Below, one piece after another: positions 1-10,864 of a stretch of DNA of 64,000 nt. A program made the position numbers and the translations under genes. Under the pieces are notes generated by a model. The model saw nothing but the letters and a program-made list of their open reading frames with translations. It made no database searches and was not told the origin of the DNA. The stretch covers positions 62,001 to 126,000 of the forward strand of contig CACAUA010000002.1 in assembly GCA_902535625.1 (NCBI GenBank), written 5' to 3'. Origin of the DNA: an uncultured Pelagibacteraceae bacterium. GTDB taxonomy: Bacteria > Pseudomonadota > Alphaproteobacteria > Pelagibacterales > Pelagibacteraceae. The number at the start of each line of letters is the position of its first letter. Position 1 is the stretch's first letter.

Positions 1-2
1 GT

Positions 3-62
3 ATAGCACTAATCTGCGGATTAATTATCATCTATTATAAAAATGCTAATAGGACACAATAA
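3..62 (+). CDS. 3' end of an upstream membrane protein, probably prolipoprotein diacylglyceryl transferase (Lgt), truncated by window edge
   Basis: Open frame from window start reads ...IALICGLIIIYYKNANRTQ*, a hydrophobic C-terminus; lgt commonly precedes the MidA-like/pgeF pair in alphaproteobacteria (inference from synteny). Confidence 0.4.
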   Translation: MALICGLIIIYYKNANRTQ

Positions 63-1083
63 AAAAATCTCATTAGATAGATTTATTTACAAATCTTTGT
101 ATGACAAAGATAATGGTTATTATATTAAAAAGAATCCTTTTGGGAAAAAAGGTGACTTCATAACATCTCCCAATATTTCTGTTCTTTTTTCAGAAATGAT
201 TTCTATTTGGTTAATTTCTTTTTGGGAGAATTTAAAAAAGCCAAAAAAAATAAATATTATAGAGTTGGGTGCAGGCAACGGTGAGATGATGTCACAAATT
301 ATAAAAACTTTAAATAATTTTAGTGAAATTAATTTATCTGCTAATTTCTTAATTTTAGAAAAAAGTCCATTACTGATAAAAATTCAGAAAACTAAAATAG
401 ACGAGAAAAAAGTAAGTTGGATTAAAAATTTAAAAGAAATTCCAAAGGCTCCAACTATATTCTTGGCCAATGAGTTTTTTGATGCATTTCCTATCAAACA
501 GTTTTTAAAGAAAAGCAATAATTGGTATGAAAAATATGTAGCATATAAAAAAGATAAGTTTGAAGTTTGTGATCAAAAAGTGTCATCAAAAATAATTGAG
601 CAATATTTAGGTAAGGGTATAAAAAAAGAAAAATTTGTTGAATATTCACCTTCAGCAATGAAATTTGTTAACGAAATAGCGAAATTTATTTTTAAAAATA
701 ATGGTGGTTTATTAATGATAGACTATGGTTTTACAAAAGGAAAAATGAAAAATACTTTACAAAGTATTGAGAAGCACAGAAAAATTAGTTTTTTAGAAAA
801 TCCCTATAACTCAGATATTACTCATTTAATAAATTTTAAAATGTACAAGAAAGAGTTTGCAAATTCTAATTTGAAATCTTTAATAACAACTCAAGGTAAT
901 TTCTTAATTAAATTAGGGATATTGAAAAGAGCTGAGATAATAAGTAAAAATTTACAATTTAGCAAGAAAGCTGACATATTTTATAGAATAAAAAGATTAA
1001 TTGATGAAAAATATATGGGCTCTTTGTTTAAAGTATTATTTGTAAGCAAATCCAAAAATAATTTTAATTTGGGTTTTAAGTGA
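43..1083 (+). CDS. SAM-dependent methyltransferase, MidA/NDUFAF7 (DUF185) family
   Basis: ORF 346 aa; motifs GDFITSPNISVLFSEMI, IIELGAGNGEMM, LANEFFDAFPIKQF, MIDYGF. Confidence 0.9.
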   Translation: MLIGHNKKISLDRFIYKSLYDKDNGYYIKKNPFGKKGDFITSPNISVLFSEMISIWLISFWENLKKPKKINIIELGAGNGEMMSQIIKTLNNFSEINLSANFLILEKSPLLIKIQKTKIDEKKVSWIKNLKEIPKAPTIFLANEFFDAFPIKQFLKKSNNWYEKYVAYKKDKFEVCDQKVSSKIIEQYLGKGIKKEKFVEYSPSAMKFVNEIAKFIFKNNGGLLMIDYGFTKGKMKNTLQSIEKHRKISFLENPYNSDITHLINFKMYKKEFANSNLKSLITTQGNFLIKLGILKRAEIISKNLQFSKKADIFYRIKRLIDEKYMGSLFKVLFVSKSKNNFNLGFK

Positions 1084-1832
1084 TTAAGTCAAAAATTTTT
1101 AGAGATCAAAAATCCATTTCACATTATTTTTTTAATAGATTGGGTGGTACCTCAAAAGGGATTTACAAAAGTTTAAATTGTGGAAAAGGTTCAAAAGATA
1201 AGATTACTAATATAAGTAAAAATTTAAAAATAGTTTCAAAAAAAATAGGCTGTACAAATAAAAATCTAGTTTCTCTTAATCAAATTCACAGTAACAAAGT
1301 TCATAAAATAAGTGGTATTCCAAAAAAAAGATTGACTGGAGATGCGATGATCACAAATAAGCAAAATATTGCTATTAGTATACTCACTGCAGATTGTGCA
1401 CCAATTCTAATTATAGAAAAAAAACAAAAATTTGTTGGTGCAATACATGCTGGATGGAAAGGTGCATTTAAAGGAATAGTAAAAAAAACAATTCAACTTT
1501 TAAAAAAAAATGGATGCTCAGAGAAAGATATGATTGCTTGCATTGGGCCATGTATAAAAAAAAACAGCTACGAAGTAAAAAATGATTTTTTTAAATTGTT
1601 TAAGGACAAAAATAAAGAAAATGTGAATTTCTTCACATTTAAAAAAAAAAAAATTTATTTTGATTTAAGCGAATATATAAAATCTCAATTTTATGAAAAT
1701 GGAGTTAAAAAAATCGATATAATAAGAAAAGATACCTATGCTTTAGAAAATAACTTTTTTAGTTGTAGGAGATCAAAAAAAAATAAACATAACGATTATG
1801 GTAGAAATATTTCTGCAATTATGATTAAATAG
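1080..1832 (+). CDS. pgeF: YfiH/PgeF-type multicopper polyphenol oxidase (laccase domain)
   Basis: ORF 250 aa; LNQIHSNKV, TADCAPILI, AIHAGWKGAFKGI, CIGPCI motifs. Confidence 0.9.
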   Translation: MIKSKIFRDQKSISHYFFNRLGGTSKGIYKSLNCGKGSKDKITNISKNLKIVSKKIGCTNKNLVSLNQIHSNKVHKISGIPKKRLTGDAMITNKQNIAISILTADCAPILIIEKKQKFVGAIHAGWKGAFKGIVKKTIQLLKKNGCSEKDMIACIGPCIKKNSYEVKNDFFKLFKDKNKENVNFFTFKKKKIYFDLSEYIKSQFYENGVKKIDIIRKDTYALENNFFSCRRSKKNKHNDYGRNISAIMIK

Positions 1833-1842
1833 TACATCGCGG

Positions 1843-2775
1843 ATGAAAATTCTCACAGGAAACAGCAATAAACATCTTAGTCAAAAAATATCTAAATTTT
1901 TGAAAAATAGACTAGTGAATTCAAATATAAGAAAATTTGCAGATGGAGAAATCTATATTGAAATTAATGAAAATATTAGAGGCAATAGTATTTTTTTAAT
2001 TCAATCCGTTTCGTCTCCCGCAAATGACAATTTAATGGAATTACTACTATCGATTGATGCTTTAAAAAGATCATCGGCCAAAAATATAACTGCTGTGATC
2101 CCATATTTTGGATATGCAAGACAAGATAGAAAGGTGGTTCCTAGAACATCTATATCTGCAAAACTTGTATCTAATCTTATTGCGAAGGCAGGCGCGGATA
2201 GAGTCGTTACAGTTGATTTACATTCTGGACAAATTCAAGGATTTTTTGATATTCCTGTAGATAACTTATTTGCAACCCCAATATTTGCTAGACATATAAA
2301 AAAGAAATTAAAGAAAAATAATATAATCTGTGTTGCTCCAGATGTCGGTGGTACCGCAAGAGCAAGGGCATTAGGAAAGTTGTTAAATGTAGATTTAGCA
2401 ATAGTGGACAAAAGAAGACCTGCGCCTGGAAAATCAGAAGTGATGAATGTAATTGGAAATGTGAAAAATAAAACTTGTATATTAGTTGATGATATAATCG
2501 ACTCTGGTGGAACAATTGTAAATGCAGCTTCTGAATTAAAAAAAAGAGGAGCTAAAGATGTTCATGTGTATGTAACACATGGCGTATTAAGTGGTAATGC
2601 TGTTGAAAAAATTAAGAAATCTTCGATAAAAAACTTAGTTGTAACTGACACAATAGATAATTCTACAAAAGTGAAAAAAGCTAAGAATATCGAGGTATTA
2701 ACAATCTCTAATTTAGTTGGTGAAGCTATTAAAAGAATATCAAATTCTACTTCAGTATCAGACCTATTTAAATAA
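1843..2775 (+). CDS. prs: ribose-phosphate pyrophosphokinase
   Basis: ORF 310 aa; FADGEIYIEINENIRG, PYFGYARQDRK, VDLHSGQIQGFFDIPVDNL, DDIIDSGGTI. Confidence 0.97.
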   Translation: MKILTGNSNKHLSQKISKFLKNRLVNSNIRKFADGEIYIEINENIRGNSIFLIQSVSSPANDNLMELLLSIDALKRSSAKNITAVIPYFGYARQDRKVVPRTSISAKLVSNLIAKAGADRVVTVDLHSGQIQGFFDIPVDNLFATPIFARHIKKKLKKNNIICVAPDVGGTARARALGKLLNVDLAIVDKRRPAPGKSEVMNVIGNVKNKTCILVDDIIDSGGTIVNAASELKKRGAKDVHVYVTHGVLSGNAVEKIKKSSIKNLVVTDTIDNSTKVKKAKNIEVLTISNLVGEAIKRISNSTSVSDLFK

Positions 2776-2820
2776 TTTACTTGTAAAATTTAGTTTCATA
2801 AGTTAAAAACCCGTCACTTT

Positions 2821-3537
2821 ATGAGTTTATTAGCAGCAACAATAAGAGAAACAAAAACTAAGGGAGAAGTAAAATCACTTAGAAACAAAGGTATGGTTCC
2901 AGGAATAATTTATGGAGGAGAAGAACCAAATCAAAAAATTTCTGTTTCTGTTAAGGAAGTAAAAAATTTATTAAATAAAGAAAATATTTTATCAAATATA
3001 ATTTCAATAAATATAGATGGAAAAGAACAAAAAGTTTTACCAAGAGTTATTGATTTTGACACAGTTACTGATGAGCCTATACACTTAGATTTTTTAAGAA
3101 TTGTTAAAGGTGCAAAAGTAATTTTAGAAATTCCAGTTAAATTTATAAACCACGAATTGTCACCAGGATTAAAAAGAGGTGGGGTTTTGAATATCGTAAG
3201 ACGTAAAGTTGAATTAAGATGTCCTACAGAAAATATACCAACAGAGTTAGTTGTGGATCTAAATAACTTAGATATTGGAGCAAGTATTAAAATATCTTTT
3301 ATAAATTTACCTGAAAATGTAACACCTACAATTCAAGGAAGAGACTTTGTAATCGCGACAGTAGCAGCACCAACAGTTGTTAAAGAACCTGAAAAACCAG
3401 CAGAAGCTGAGGGAGAAGGTGGAGAAGCTGCGGAGGCAGCTGCGGATGGAGATGCTAAACCTGAAGTAGGTGCAGAAAAAGCTTCAGATGGCGATAAAGG
3501 AAAAGAAGAAGGAAAAGCTCCAGCAGAGAAAAAATAA
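2821..3537 (+). CDS. rplY: 50S ribosomal protein L25/CTC family with Ala/Glu/Gly-rich C-terminal tail
   Basis: ORF 238 aa; G(M)VPGIIYGG start, L25 TL5 domain, low-complexity tail. Confidence 0.92.
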   Translation: MSLLAATIRETKTKGEVKSLRNKGMVPGIIYGGEEPNQKISVSVKEVKNLLNKENILSNIISINIDGKEQKVLPRVIDFDTVTDEPIHLDFLRIVKGAKVILEIPVKFINHELSPGLKRGGVLNIVRRKVELRCPTENIPTELVVDLNNLDIGASIKISFINLPENVTPTIQGRDFVIATVAAPTVVKEPEKPAEAEGEGGEAAEAAADGDAKPEVGAEKASDGDKGKEEGKAPAEKK

Positions 3538-3565
3538 TAATCTGTGAAAATAATAATAAAATAAA

Positions 3566-4126
3566 ATGTTGTTACTCGTAGGTTTGGGCAACCCAACCCC
3601 AAACAGTCATAATAATAGACATAATATAGGTTTTAAAGTTGTAGATGCCATAAATCAAAAATTTGGTCTTTCAAAGCAAAAGCCAAAATTTAAGGGTCTA
3701 CTTACAACAGGTAATATCGGGGAAAAGAAAATTTATGCTATCAAACCTCTAACTTTCATGAACAACTCAGGAATATGTATCAGAGAATTGCTTGAATATT
3801 TTAAAATAGACGCAGAAGATGTCATTGTTTTTCATGATGATCTAGATGTAGAGTTTGGAAAAATAAAGGCAAAATTTGGTGGATCAAGCGCAGGTCACAA
3901 TGGAGTTGCTTCAATAGATAAATTTATTGGAAAAGACTATTCAAGAGTGAGGATTGGAATTGGAAAGCCAGAGAATAAAATGTCTGTATCAGACTTTGTT
4001 TTAAATGATTTTTCAGATGATGAACAAGAACACTTAGAAAAAATTACTCACAATATAATAGACTCTATTGCTATTTTAATAGATAAAAAATTAGATTTAT
4101 TCTCAAGTAAAGTTAACAATAATTAA
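3566..4126 (+). CDS. pth: peptidyl-tRNA hydrolase
   Basis: ORF 186 aa; LLVGLGNPTPNSHNNRHNIGF, PLTFMNNSG, HDDLDVEFGKIK, GSSAGHNGV. Confidence 0.96.
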   Translation: MLLLVGLGNPTPNSHNNRHNIGFKVVDAINQKFGLSKQKPKFKGLLTTGNIGEKKIYAIKPLTFMNNSGICIRELLEYFKIDAEDVIVFHDDLDVEFGKIKAKFGGSSAGHNGVASIDKFIGKDYSRVRIGIGKPENKMSVSDFVLNDFSDDEQEHLEKITHNIIDSIAILIDKKLDLFSSKVNNN

Positions 4127-5200
4127 ATGGGTTTTAAGTGTGGTATAGTTGGTTTACCAAATGTTGGTAAATCTACTTTATTTAATGCACTTACAAATTC
4201 AAGTAAGGCCCAAGCAGCAAATTTTCCTTTCTGTACGATAGATCCAAATATAGGTGTAGTTCCTGTGCCAGATTATAGGTTAGATGAATTGGTTAAAATT
4301 TCAAATTCAAAAAAAAAAATAAATACTACAATATCTTTTGTTGATATAGCGGGATTAGTCGAAGGAGCCTCTAAAGGTGAAGGATTAGGTAACAAATTCT
4401 TATCCCACATAAGAGAGGTAGATGCTGTTATTCATTTAATTAGGTGTTTTGATTCTGATGATATTCAGAATGTAAATCCAACAGTTGATCCCATTAGAGA
4501 TTTAGAAATAATTGAAACAGAAATGTCTTTAGCTGATTTGGAATCTATCCAAAAAAGACTTGATAGGAAAAATAAAAAAAATAATAACGAAAATCAAAAC
4601 CAAATTCTAGAAAGAGCTCAGAATTTAATTAATAATAACGATGATATAAATAAATTATACGAAGAATTTGATAAAAAGCATGTTAAATTGTCAGGATTAT
4701 TGTCAACAAAACCTAAATTGTATGTTTGTAATGTTGATGAAAATAGCGTTGGTAAAGGCAATGATTATACAAAAAAATTTATTGAAAAATATGGTTCTAA
4801 AAACACTCTAACTATTTCAGCTGAAATAGAAAATCAATTGAATGAACTAGAAAATGAAGAAAGAAAAAACTATATGAAAATGATTAACGTTAATGATACT
4901 GGATTAAATTTATTAATCAAAAAAGGATATGACCTTTTATCTTTAGAGACGTTTTTCACTTCAGGAGTTGAGGAGACAAGGGCTTGGACAATTAACAAAA
5001 ATTGCATGGCGCCTCAAGCAGCAGGTATAATTCATACAGATTTTGAAAAAGGTTTTATAAGAGCAGAAACTGTGTCTTATCAAGATTTCGTTGGGAGTGG
5101 TGGTTGGTTAAAATCAAGAGAAAACGGCAAAATGAGATTAGAAGGCAAAGATTATATCGTTAAAGATGGGGATGTTCTAAACTTTAGATTCAACACGTGA
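4127..5200 (+). CDS. ychF: redox-regulated ATPase/GTPase YchF (Obg family)
   Basis: ORF 357 aa; GLPNVGKSTLFNALT, NFPFCTIDPN, TSGVEETRAWTI. Confidence 0.97.
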   Translation: MGFKCGIVGLPNVGKSTLFNALTNSSKAQAANFPFCTIDPNIGVVPVPDYRLDELVKISNSKKKINTTISFVDIAGLVEGASKGEGLGNKFLSHIREVDAVIHLIRCFDSDDIQNVNPTVDPIRDLEIIETEMSLADLESIQKRLDRKNKKNNNENQNQILERAQNLINNNDDINKLYEEFDKKHVKLSGLLSTKPKLYVCNVDENSVGKGNDYTKKFIEKYGSKNTLTISAEIENQLNELENEERKNYMKMINVNDTGLNLLIKKGYDLLSLETFFTSGVEETRAWTINKNCMAPQAAGIIHTDFEKGFIRAETVSYQDFVGSGGWLKSRENGKMRLEGKDYIVKDGDVLNFRFNT

Positions 5201-5959
5201 CCATATCTTCTTCATCGTAAAGTAAACCAATACAGTCAATATTATCAAATAAGCTATAACTCTAAATCCTGTTTTATGTCTTTGCTCTAAATGTGGTTCC
5301 GCTGACCACATCAGAAAATTTGTAACATCTTTAGACATTTGCTCAGCTGTTGCTTTTGTTCCATCTGTATACTCAATTAAATCATCAGATAAAGGAGCTG
5401 GCATTTTAATTTTATTACCATACATATACTTATTGTAATAAACGCCATCATCAAGTTCTACACCCTCTGGTGGTTCAGAATATCCTAACAATAAGGAATA
5501 AATATAATCTGCTCCGCCTTTTCTTGCTTTAACTAGAACTGACATATCTGGTGGATAAGCACCACCATTAGCAGCTTTAGCTTCTTGCTCATTAGCATAT
5601 GGCATCACGAATTTATCAGATAATTTTGCTGGTCTTACAAACATTTCTCCAGTGCTGTCCGGGCCATCTGTTACCTCAAAGCTTGCAGCTATTGCTTTGG
5701 CCTCTGCTTCAGAAAATTCTGGTCCACCCTTTTCTGCCAAATTTCTATAGGTTAAATATTTCATAGAATGGCAAGATGCACATACTTCTGTATATACTTG
5801 ATAACCCCTTTGAAGTGATGCTCTATCAAATTTTCCAAAGAGACCTTTGAAAGTCCATTTAGTCTCTAAAAAAGGAGGTGATTTTTCAGCAGAGTTAGAT
5901 GAATTTAGTACTATAACTGAGAATATTAATACAAAAAAAATATTTTTTAACTTTCTCAC
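5177..5959 (-). CDS. petC: cytochrome c1 (bc1 complex)
   Basis: ORF 260 aa; [15 protein letters not shown] haem c motif, MPAPLSDD, C-terminal TM helix. Confidence 0.96.
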   Translation of the reverse strand: MRKLKNIFFVLIFSVIVLNSSNSAEKSPPFLETKWTFKGLFGKFDRASLQRGYQVYTEVCASCHSMKYLTYRNLAEKGGPEFSEAEAKAIAASFEVTDGPDSTGEMFVRPAKLSDKFVMPYANEQEAKAANGGAYPPDMSVLVKARKGGADYIYSLLLGYSEPPEGVELDDGVYYNKYMYGNKIKMPAPLSDDLIEYTDGTKATAEQMSKDVTNFLMWSAEPHLEQRHKTGFRVIAYLIILTVLVYFTMKKIWSRVESKV

Positions 5960-7227
5960 TTTATTGTTTTTTCTATTTTTTCATCACTCCTTGCTGCAGC
6001 TAAATTTGGCGAGCCTCCTAAAACTGGCTCGGTAATACTCAAAGGCAGCGGGGTAGTTTTTTCTTTCCATCCTAAAACTGGAAGAATAATTAAAAAATGC
6101 GCAAAGTAATAGGCTGTAGCAACTCTTGCAATTAACAAGTACAATCCTTCAGCTGGCATCGCCCCTACGTATCCTAGAATTAAAACATCAGCTACCAAGA
6201 TCCAGTAGAACTGTCTAAATAACGGTCTGAAAACTGCTGATCTAACTTTTGACGTATCCAACCATGGTAAAGCAGCTAAAATTAAAATAGCTGATAACAT
6301 AGCAACAACACCCATAAGTTTATCAGGAACAGATCTTAAGATCGCATAAAAAGGTAATAAGTACCACTCAGGAACTATATGAGCAGGAGTTACAAGTGGA
6401 TCCGCCTCGATATAATTATCAGCATGTCCTAAAATATTTGGCTGATAAAATACAAATAACGCAAAAACAATACAAAACATTAATAACGCAAAAGCGTCTT
6501 TAATTACGATGTATGGATGAAACGGAACTGTATCTTTAGAAGGTTTTTTAATATCAATACCAACTGGATTGTTATTTCCAGGAACATGTAATGCCCATAT
6601 GTGAAGTACCACAAGCCCAAGTATTAAAAACGGTATCAAGTAATGAAGAGTAAAAAATCTTGTTAGAGTTGGATTGTCAACTGAGTAACCACCCCATAAC
6701 CAAGTTGTTATACTCTCCCCGACAAGTGGAATTGCACTAAATAAATTCGTTATTACTGTTGCTCCCCAAAAACTCATTTGTCCCCAAGGAAGAACATAGC
6801 CCATAAATGCAGCTGCCATCATTAGCAGATAAATTATAATTCCAAGTATCCAAATTATTTCTCTAGGAGATTTATATGATCCGTAAAATAAAGATCTAAA
6901 AATATGAATATAAACTGCAAGGAAAAACATAGAAGCACCATTTGCGTGAACATATCTTAACAACCATCCATAATTCACATCTCTCATTATATGTTCGACA
7001 CTGCTGAATGCCATATCTGCATGAGCAATGTAGTGCATAGCCAAAACTAATCCTGTAACTATTTGGGTAATTAAGCAAAAAGTTAATATCCCACCAAAAG
7101 TCCACCAGTAGTTTAAATTTTTTGGTGTAGGGTAATCTGTTAAGTGATTTGCCAATGTAAGTAAAGGCAATCTATCATTAAACCATTTACCAAACTTTGA
7201 ACTAGGTGTGTATTCGTGATCACTCAT
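5956..7227 (-). CDS. petB: cytochrome b (bc1 complex)
   Basis: ORF 423 aa; [34 protein letters not shown]. Confidence 0.98.
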   Translation of the reverse strand: MSDHEYTPSSKFGKWFNDRLPLLTLANHLTDYPTPKNLNYWWTFGGILTFCLITQIVTGLVLAMHYIAHADMAFSSVEHIMRDVNYGWLLRYVHANGASMFFLAVYIHIFRSLFYGSYKSPREIIWILGIIIYLLMMAAAFMGYVLPWGQMSFWGATVITNLFSAIPLVGESITTWLWGGYSVDNPTLTRFFTLHYLIPFLILGLVVLHIWALHVPGNNNPVGIDIKKPSKDTVPFHPYIVIKDAFALLMFCIVFALFVFYQPNILGHADNYIEADPLVTPAHIVPEWYLLPFYAILRSVPDKLMGVVAMLSAILILAALPWLDTSKVRSAVFRPLFRQFYWILVADVLILGYVGAMPAEGLYLLIARVATAYYFAHFLIILPVLGWKEKTTPLPLSITEPVLGGSPNLAAARSDEKIEKTIK

Positions 7228-7229
7228 AT

Positions 7230-7751
7230 TTATCCAATCTTAATCGTGTTAGTATTTACAAATTCGTATTTAGGGATCTCCATATTAGTTGGAGCCGGTC
7301 CTTTTCTAATTCTACCAGATGTATCATAATGAGAACCATGGCAAGGACAAAACCAACCATCATAATCACCTTTATCTGTTAATGGAACACATCCTAGATG
7401 AGTACAAATCCCAAGCATCACTAACCATTCAGGATTTTTTGCTCTATCTTCATCTTTTTCAGGATGCTTAAGATCATTAATATCAACTGTTCTCGCTTTT
7501 TTAATTTCATCTTCAGTTCTTCTTTTAATAAAAACTGGTTTACCTCTCCAAAGTACTGTTAAAGACTGTCCAGGTTGCATTGAACTCACATCTACTTCTG
7601 TACTTGCTAATGCTTTTACAGAGGCATCTGGGTTCATTTGGTCCACTAATGGCCAAACAGCAGCACCAACTCCAACTACACCTGCGGCGGCAGTAGCAGT
7701 AAATAAGAAATCTCTTCGGTTGGTCTTTTTTTCGTCTTTTTGGTCTGACAT
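7230..7751 (-). CDS. petA: ubiquinol-cytochrome c reductase Rieske iron-sulfur subunit
   Basis: ORF 173 aa; CTHLGC and CPCHGSHYD motifs, Tat-like [12 protein letters not shown] leader. Confidence 0.97.
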   Translation of the reverse strand: MSDQKDEKKTNRRDFLFTATAAAGVVGVGAAVWPLVDQMNPDASVKALASTEVDVSSMQPGQSLTVLWRGKPVFIKRRTEDEIKKARTVDINDLKHPEKDEDRAKNPEWLVMLGICTHLGCVPLTDKGDYDGWFCPCHGSHYDTSGRIRKGPAPTNMEIPKYEFVNTNTIKIG

Positions 7752-7811
7752 CTTTAAAATTTTATATCTTTGGTAATATATGATTTCATATAATAAAAAA
7801 GAGATATTTCT

Positions 7812-8288
7812 ATGGTAACAATGACACAGAAACCTTTAAAACATGGTCTAAAAGTAGCTCTATATCAGCCGGATATTCCTCAAAATACAGCTTCAATTAT
7901 TCGAACTTGTTCTTGCTTGGGGGCTAGTTTAGAAATCATTGAACCTTGTGGGTTTTTATTTAGTGATAAAAGGTTCAAGAGAGTTGTTATGGATTATTTA
8001 GATTACAGTGAAATTAAATTCTACAAAAGCCCTAAAGAATTCTTTGATCAAAATAGTAAAAATAGAGTAGTTTTAATGACGACAAAAGCTAGCAAAGTTT
8101 ATACAAAGTTTAAATTTAAGCGTAATGATATATTGCTCTTTGGCAGAGAAAGTGCAGGAGTTCCAGAAGATGTGCATTCTAAGGTTAATGAAAGAATTAA
8201 GATACCAATGCTAAAAAATAGAAGATCGTTAAACATTGCAATATCAGTGGCCATAGGAGCTTCAGAATTTATAAGACAGATAAGTTAA
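7812..8288 (+). CDS. trmL: tRNA (cytidine(34)-2'-O)-methyltransferase, SPOUT family (start may be the internal ATG at 7821)
   Basis: ORF 158 aa; [47 protein letters not shown]. Confidence 0.9.
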   Translation: MVTMTQKPLKHGLKVALYQPDIPQNTASIIRTCSCLGASLEIIEPCGFLFSDKRFKRVVMDYLDYSEIKFYKSPKEFFDQNSKNRVVLMTTKASKVYTKFKFKRNDILLFGRESAGVPEDVHSKVNERIKIPMLKNRRSLNIAISVAIGASEFIRQIS

Positions 8289-9113
8289 ATGGATCAATAC
8301 ATAAAAAAGAAATTAGCAAAAAATTGGTTTAAAACTTTGCAAGAAGTACTTTGTAGAGAAATAGAGGAAAAAGAAGGTAATAAAACCAAATTTAAAATTA
8401 CAAATTGGAATAGAAGTAAAAGTAATGATGAAGGTGGTGGACAATACAGAATTTTAGAAAATGGTAAAATTTTTGACAAAGTAGGAGTGAATTTTTCAGA
8501 AGTTTATGGAAAATTTTCAAATGAATTTAAAAATAAAGTTCCAGGCACTAAAAAGAGTTCTAAATTTTGGGCATCTGGAATATCTGTTGTTATGCATATG
8601 AAAAATCCTCATGTGCCTGCAATGCATTTTAACACGAGGTATATTGTTACTTCATTTGGTTGGTTTGGAGGTGGGATGGATGTTACACCTTGTATGAAAG
8701 ATAAGAAATTAGAAAATTGGTTTCATTCAGAAATAAAAAAATCATGCGATAAACACAACAAAAATTATTATAAAAAATATAAAAAGTGGTGTGATGAATA
8801 TTTTTATTTACCGCATAGGAAAGAGCCAAGAGGTATTGGCGGAATTTTTTTTGATTATAAAAAAAATAATTGGGAAAAAGATTTTTCTTTTGTAAGAGAA
8901 GTAGGAATAAGTTTTAAAAACATTTCTAATGAAATAATTGAGAAAAAAAATAAATTAAAATGGACAATTAAAGATAAAGAAATCCAATACAAAAAAAGAG
9001 GTAGATATGTTGAATTTAATTTATTACATGATAGAGGGACAAAATTTGGTTTACAAACTGGTGGAAATGTTGAAGCTATACTAATGTCATTACCACCAAC
9101 AGCTAAATGGTAA
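8289..9113 (+). CDS. hemF: oxygen-dependent coproporphyrinogen III oxidase
   Basis: ORF 274 aa; GGGQYRILENGKIFDKVGVNFSEV, NPHVPAMHFNTRYI, GGGMDVTP, YVEFNLLHDRGTKFGLQTGG. Confidence 0.96.
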   Translation: MDQYIKKKLAKNWFKTLQEVLCREIEEKEGNKTKFKITNWNRSKSNDEGGGQYRILENGKIFDKVGVNFSEVYGKFSNEFKNKVPGTKKSSKFWASGISVVMHMKNPHVPAMHFNTRYIVTSFGWFGGGMDVTPCMKDKKLENWFHSEIKKSCDKHNKNYYKKYKKWCDEYFYLPHRKEPRGIGGIFFDYKKNNWEKDFSFVREVGISFKNISNEIIEKKNKLKWTIKDKEIQYKKRGRYVEFNLLHDRGTKFGLQTGGNVEAILMSLPPTAKW

Positions 9114-9116
9114 ATT

Positions 9117-9593
9117 ATGGATAAAGAACCAATTACTACTGAAGGATTAGAAAAATTAAAAAGTGAATTAATTTTTTTAAAAGAAAAAAAAAGACCCGAA
9201 ATTGTTGCAGCCATTGCTGAAGCAAGATCGCATGGAGATTTGAAAGAAAATGCTGAATATCATGCTGCAAAAGAACAGCAATCACATAACGAGGGAAGAA
9301 TTCAAGAAGTTGAGGATTTAATTGCAAGAGCAAATGTAATTGATATCACCAAGATTAGTAATGATGGAAAAGTGATATTTGGATCTACAGTCTACCTTCA
9401 AAATTTAGATACAAATGAAAAAATAAATTACAAAATTGTAGGTAAAGACGAGGCAGATCTAAAACAAAAGCTTCTTTATTTTCAATCACCAATAGGAAAA
9501 GGTCTTATAGGTAAAAATAAAGGGGATCTTGTAGAGATAAATACACCAGCAGGGACAAAAAATTTTGAGATTGTAGACGTAAAATACGTTTAA
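9117..9593 (+). CDS. greA: transcription elongation factor GreA
   Basis: ORF 158 aa; [24 protein letters not shown]. Confidence 0.97.
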   Translation: MDKEPITTEGLEKLKSELIFLKEKKRPEIVAAIAEARSHGDLKENAEYHAAKEQQSHNEGRIQEVEDLIARANVIDITKISNDGKVIFGSTVYLQNLDTNEKINYKIVGKDEADLKQKLLYFQSPIGKGLIGKNKGDLVEINTPAGTKNFEIVDVKYV

Positions 9594-10861
9594 TTTGATA
9601 AAACTTTTTCAATATCTTTTTTTGATAAATTAAAATTATTTTCAATCCATTTCATTTCTAAATTTTTTAATTTTTGACCCAATTCCCTTCCCTCCTTTAA
9701 TCCATAATCATTTATTAATAACTGAGCTTTTATTGGAAATTCTGGTTTATCTAATTTTTCAAAGTAAGTTTTTAATTCTGAAAGTTTTTTACTTTGTTTA
9801 AAATATAACAAATTGAAATCAATTAAATCGATTGTGCTAGACTTACCCTCATAATAAAATATTTTTTGTAAATCTTTCTTGTTAAAAATTTTATTACTAT
9901 CTTTATTTAGCGAATTATTTTTTAGAAAGTTAATTTTATCTTTTAACTCATTGGGTAAATTATATTTATATACAAAATAGTCAGAATTGTCAGTTTCATC
10001 GATTACAAGAAAAGAAATGACGAAATTTAAACTTTTATTTTTTAATATCTTTTCTTGTGGTTTTGATAACTTACGCAATTTTTTAAAATTTTTTAGTTGA
10101 GGGAAAATTAATGAAAATAATTCACAAGAGGTTTTATTTTTAAATAACTTTAAAAAGTTATCCAATTTAAGAATTTTTTTTAATTCATTGAATTGTCTTT
10201 CTTTTGATATTTTTCCTAAACCCTCTATATTTTTTTTAATGATTTTTATTATATTAATTTCATGATCGATTTTGCTATATTCAGTATAAAATCTTAAATA
10301 TCTAATAATTCTTAAATAATCTTCTTTTATTCTAGTTTCTGGATCACCTATAAATTTAATTATTCCAACATTTAAATCTTTATGACCAGAATTTGGATCA
10401 TATAAATTCCCGTCTAAATCTGAATATATTGAATTTATTGAAAAATCTCTCCTTAATGAATCTTCCTTCCAATTAGCTGTATATTCTACGACAGCATGCC
10501 TTCCATCTGTTTTTACATCTTTTCTTAATGTTGTAATTTCAAAATTTTGATCACCAGTCACTGCTGTGATTGTGCCATGTTCAATTCCTGTTTCAAAAAA
10601 CTTTATTTGGTTTTTATTTAAACATTGCTTAACCTGATCAGGAGTTAAATTAGTTGCAAGGTCGATATCATCTGTTATTTCATCATTTAAAATTTTTCTT
10701 ACACAACCACCAACATATCTAATCTCGCTGGTTTCATTGTAGTTATTTATTGCATCAAATATTTTATTTACTCCCTTATTTTTTTTTAAATCTAGAAATT
10801 TAAGATCTTTATCGCTTGAAATTTTTTTGTTTTGAAAAATTTTTTTAAGTAAAGCTTTCAT
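9590..10861 (-). CDS. CCA tRNA nucleotidyltransferase / poly(A) polymerase family
   Basis: ORF 423 aa; [38 protein letters not shown]. Confidence 0.93.
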   Translation of the reverse strand: MKALLKKIFQNKKISSDKDLKFLDLKKNKGVNKIFDAINNYNETSEIRYVGGCVRKILNDEITDDIDLATNLTPDQVKQCLNKNQIKFFETGIEHGTITAVTGDQNFEITTLRKDVKTDGRHAVVEYTANWKEDSLRRDFSINSIYSDLDGNLYDPNSGHKDLNVGIIKFIGDPETRIKEDYLRIIRYLRFYTEYSKIDHEINIIKIIKKNIEGLGKISKERQFNELKKILKLDNFLKLFKNKTSCELFSLIFPQLKNFKKLRKLSKPQEKILKNKSLNFVISFLVIDETDNSDYFVYKYNLPNELKDKINFLKNNSLNKDSNKIFNKKDLQKIFYYEGKSSTIDLIDFNLLYFKQSKKLSELKTYFEKLDKPEFPIKAQLLINDYGLKEGRELGQKLKNLEMKWIENNFNLSKKDIEKVLSN

Positions 10862-10864
10862 AAA

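Noticed and set aside
2288-2515. Antisense ORF in prs, and similar short antisense ORFs elsewhere (e.g. 8294-8479, 9136-9333, 35163-35507, 57231-57533)
   Set aside because: Fully contained within strongly supported genes on the other strand, compositionally biased, no homology recognised.
2776-2820. Possible riboswitch/leader upstream of L25
   Set aside because: Only 45 nt, no convincing secondary structure; more likely a plain promoter.
3333-3602. Minus-strand ORF (89 aa) opposite the L25 tail/pth start
   Set aside because: Ser/Ala/Pro-rich antisense by-product of the GC-rich L25 tail; overlaps two well supported genes; no RBS or family.
7752-7811. Inverted repeat ATATGA-TT-TCATAT between petA and trmL as an operator
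   Set aside because: Short, A/T-dominated dyads are expected by chance here; it may only be overlapping divergent -10 elements (TATAAT at 7789-7794).
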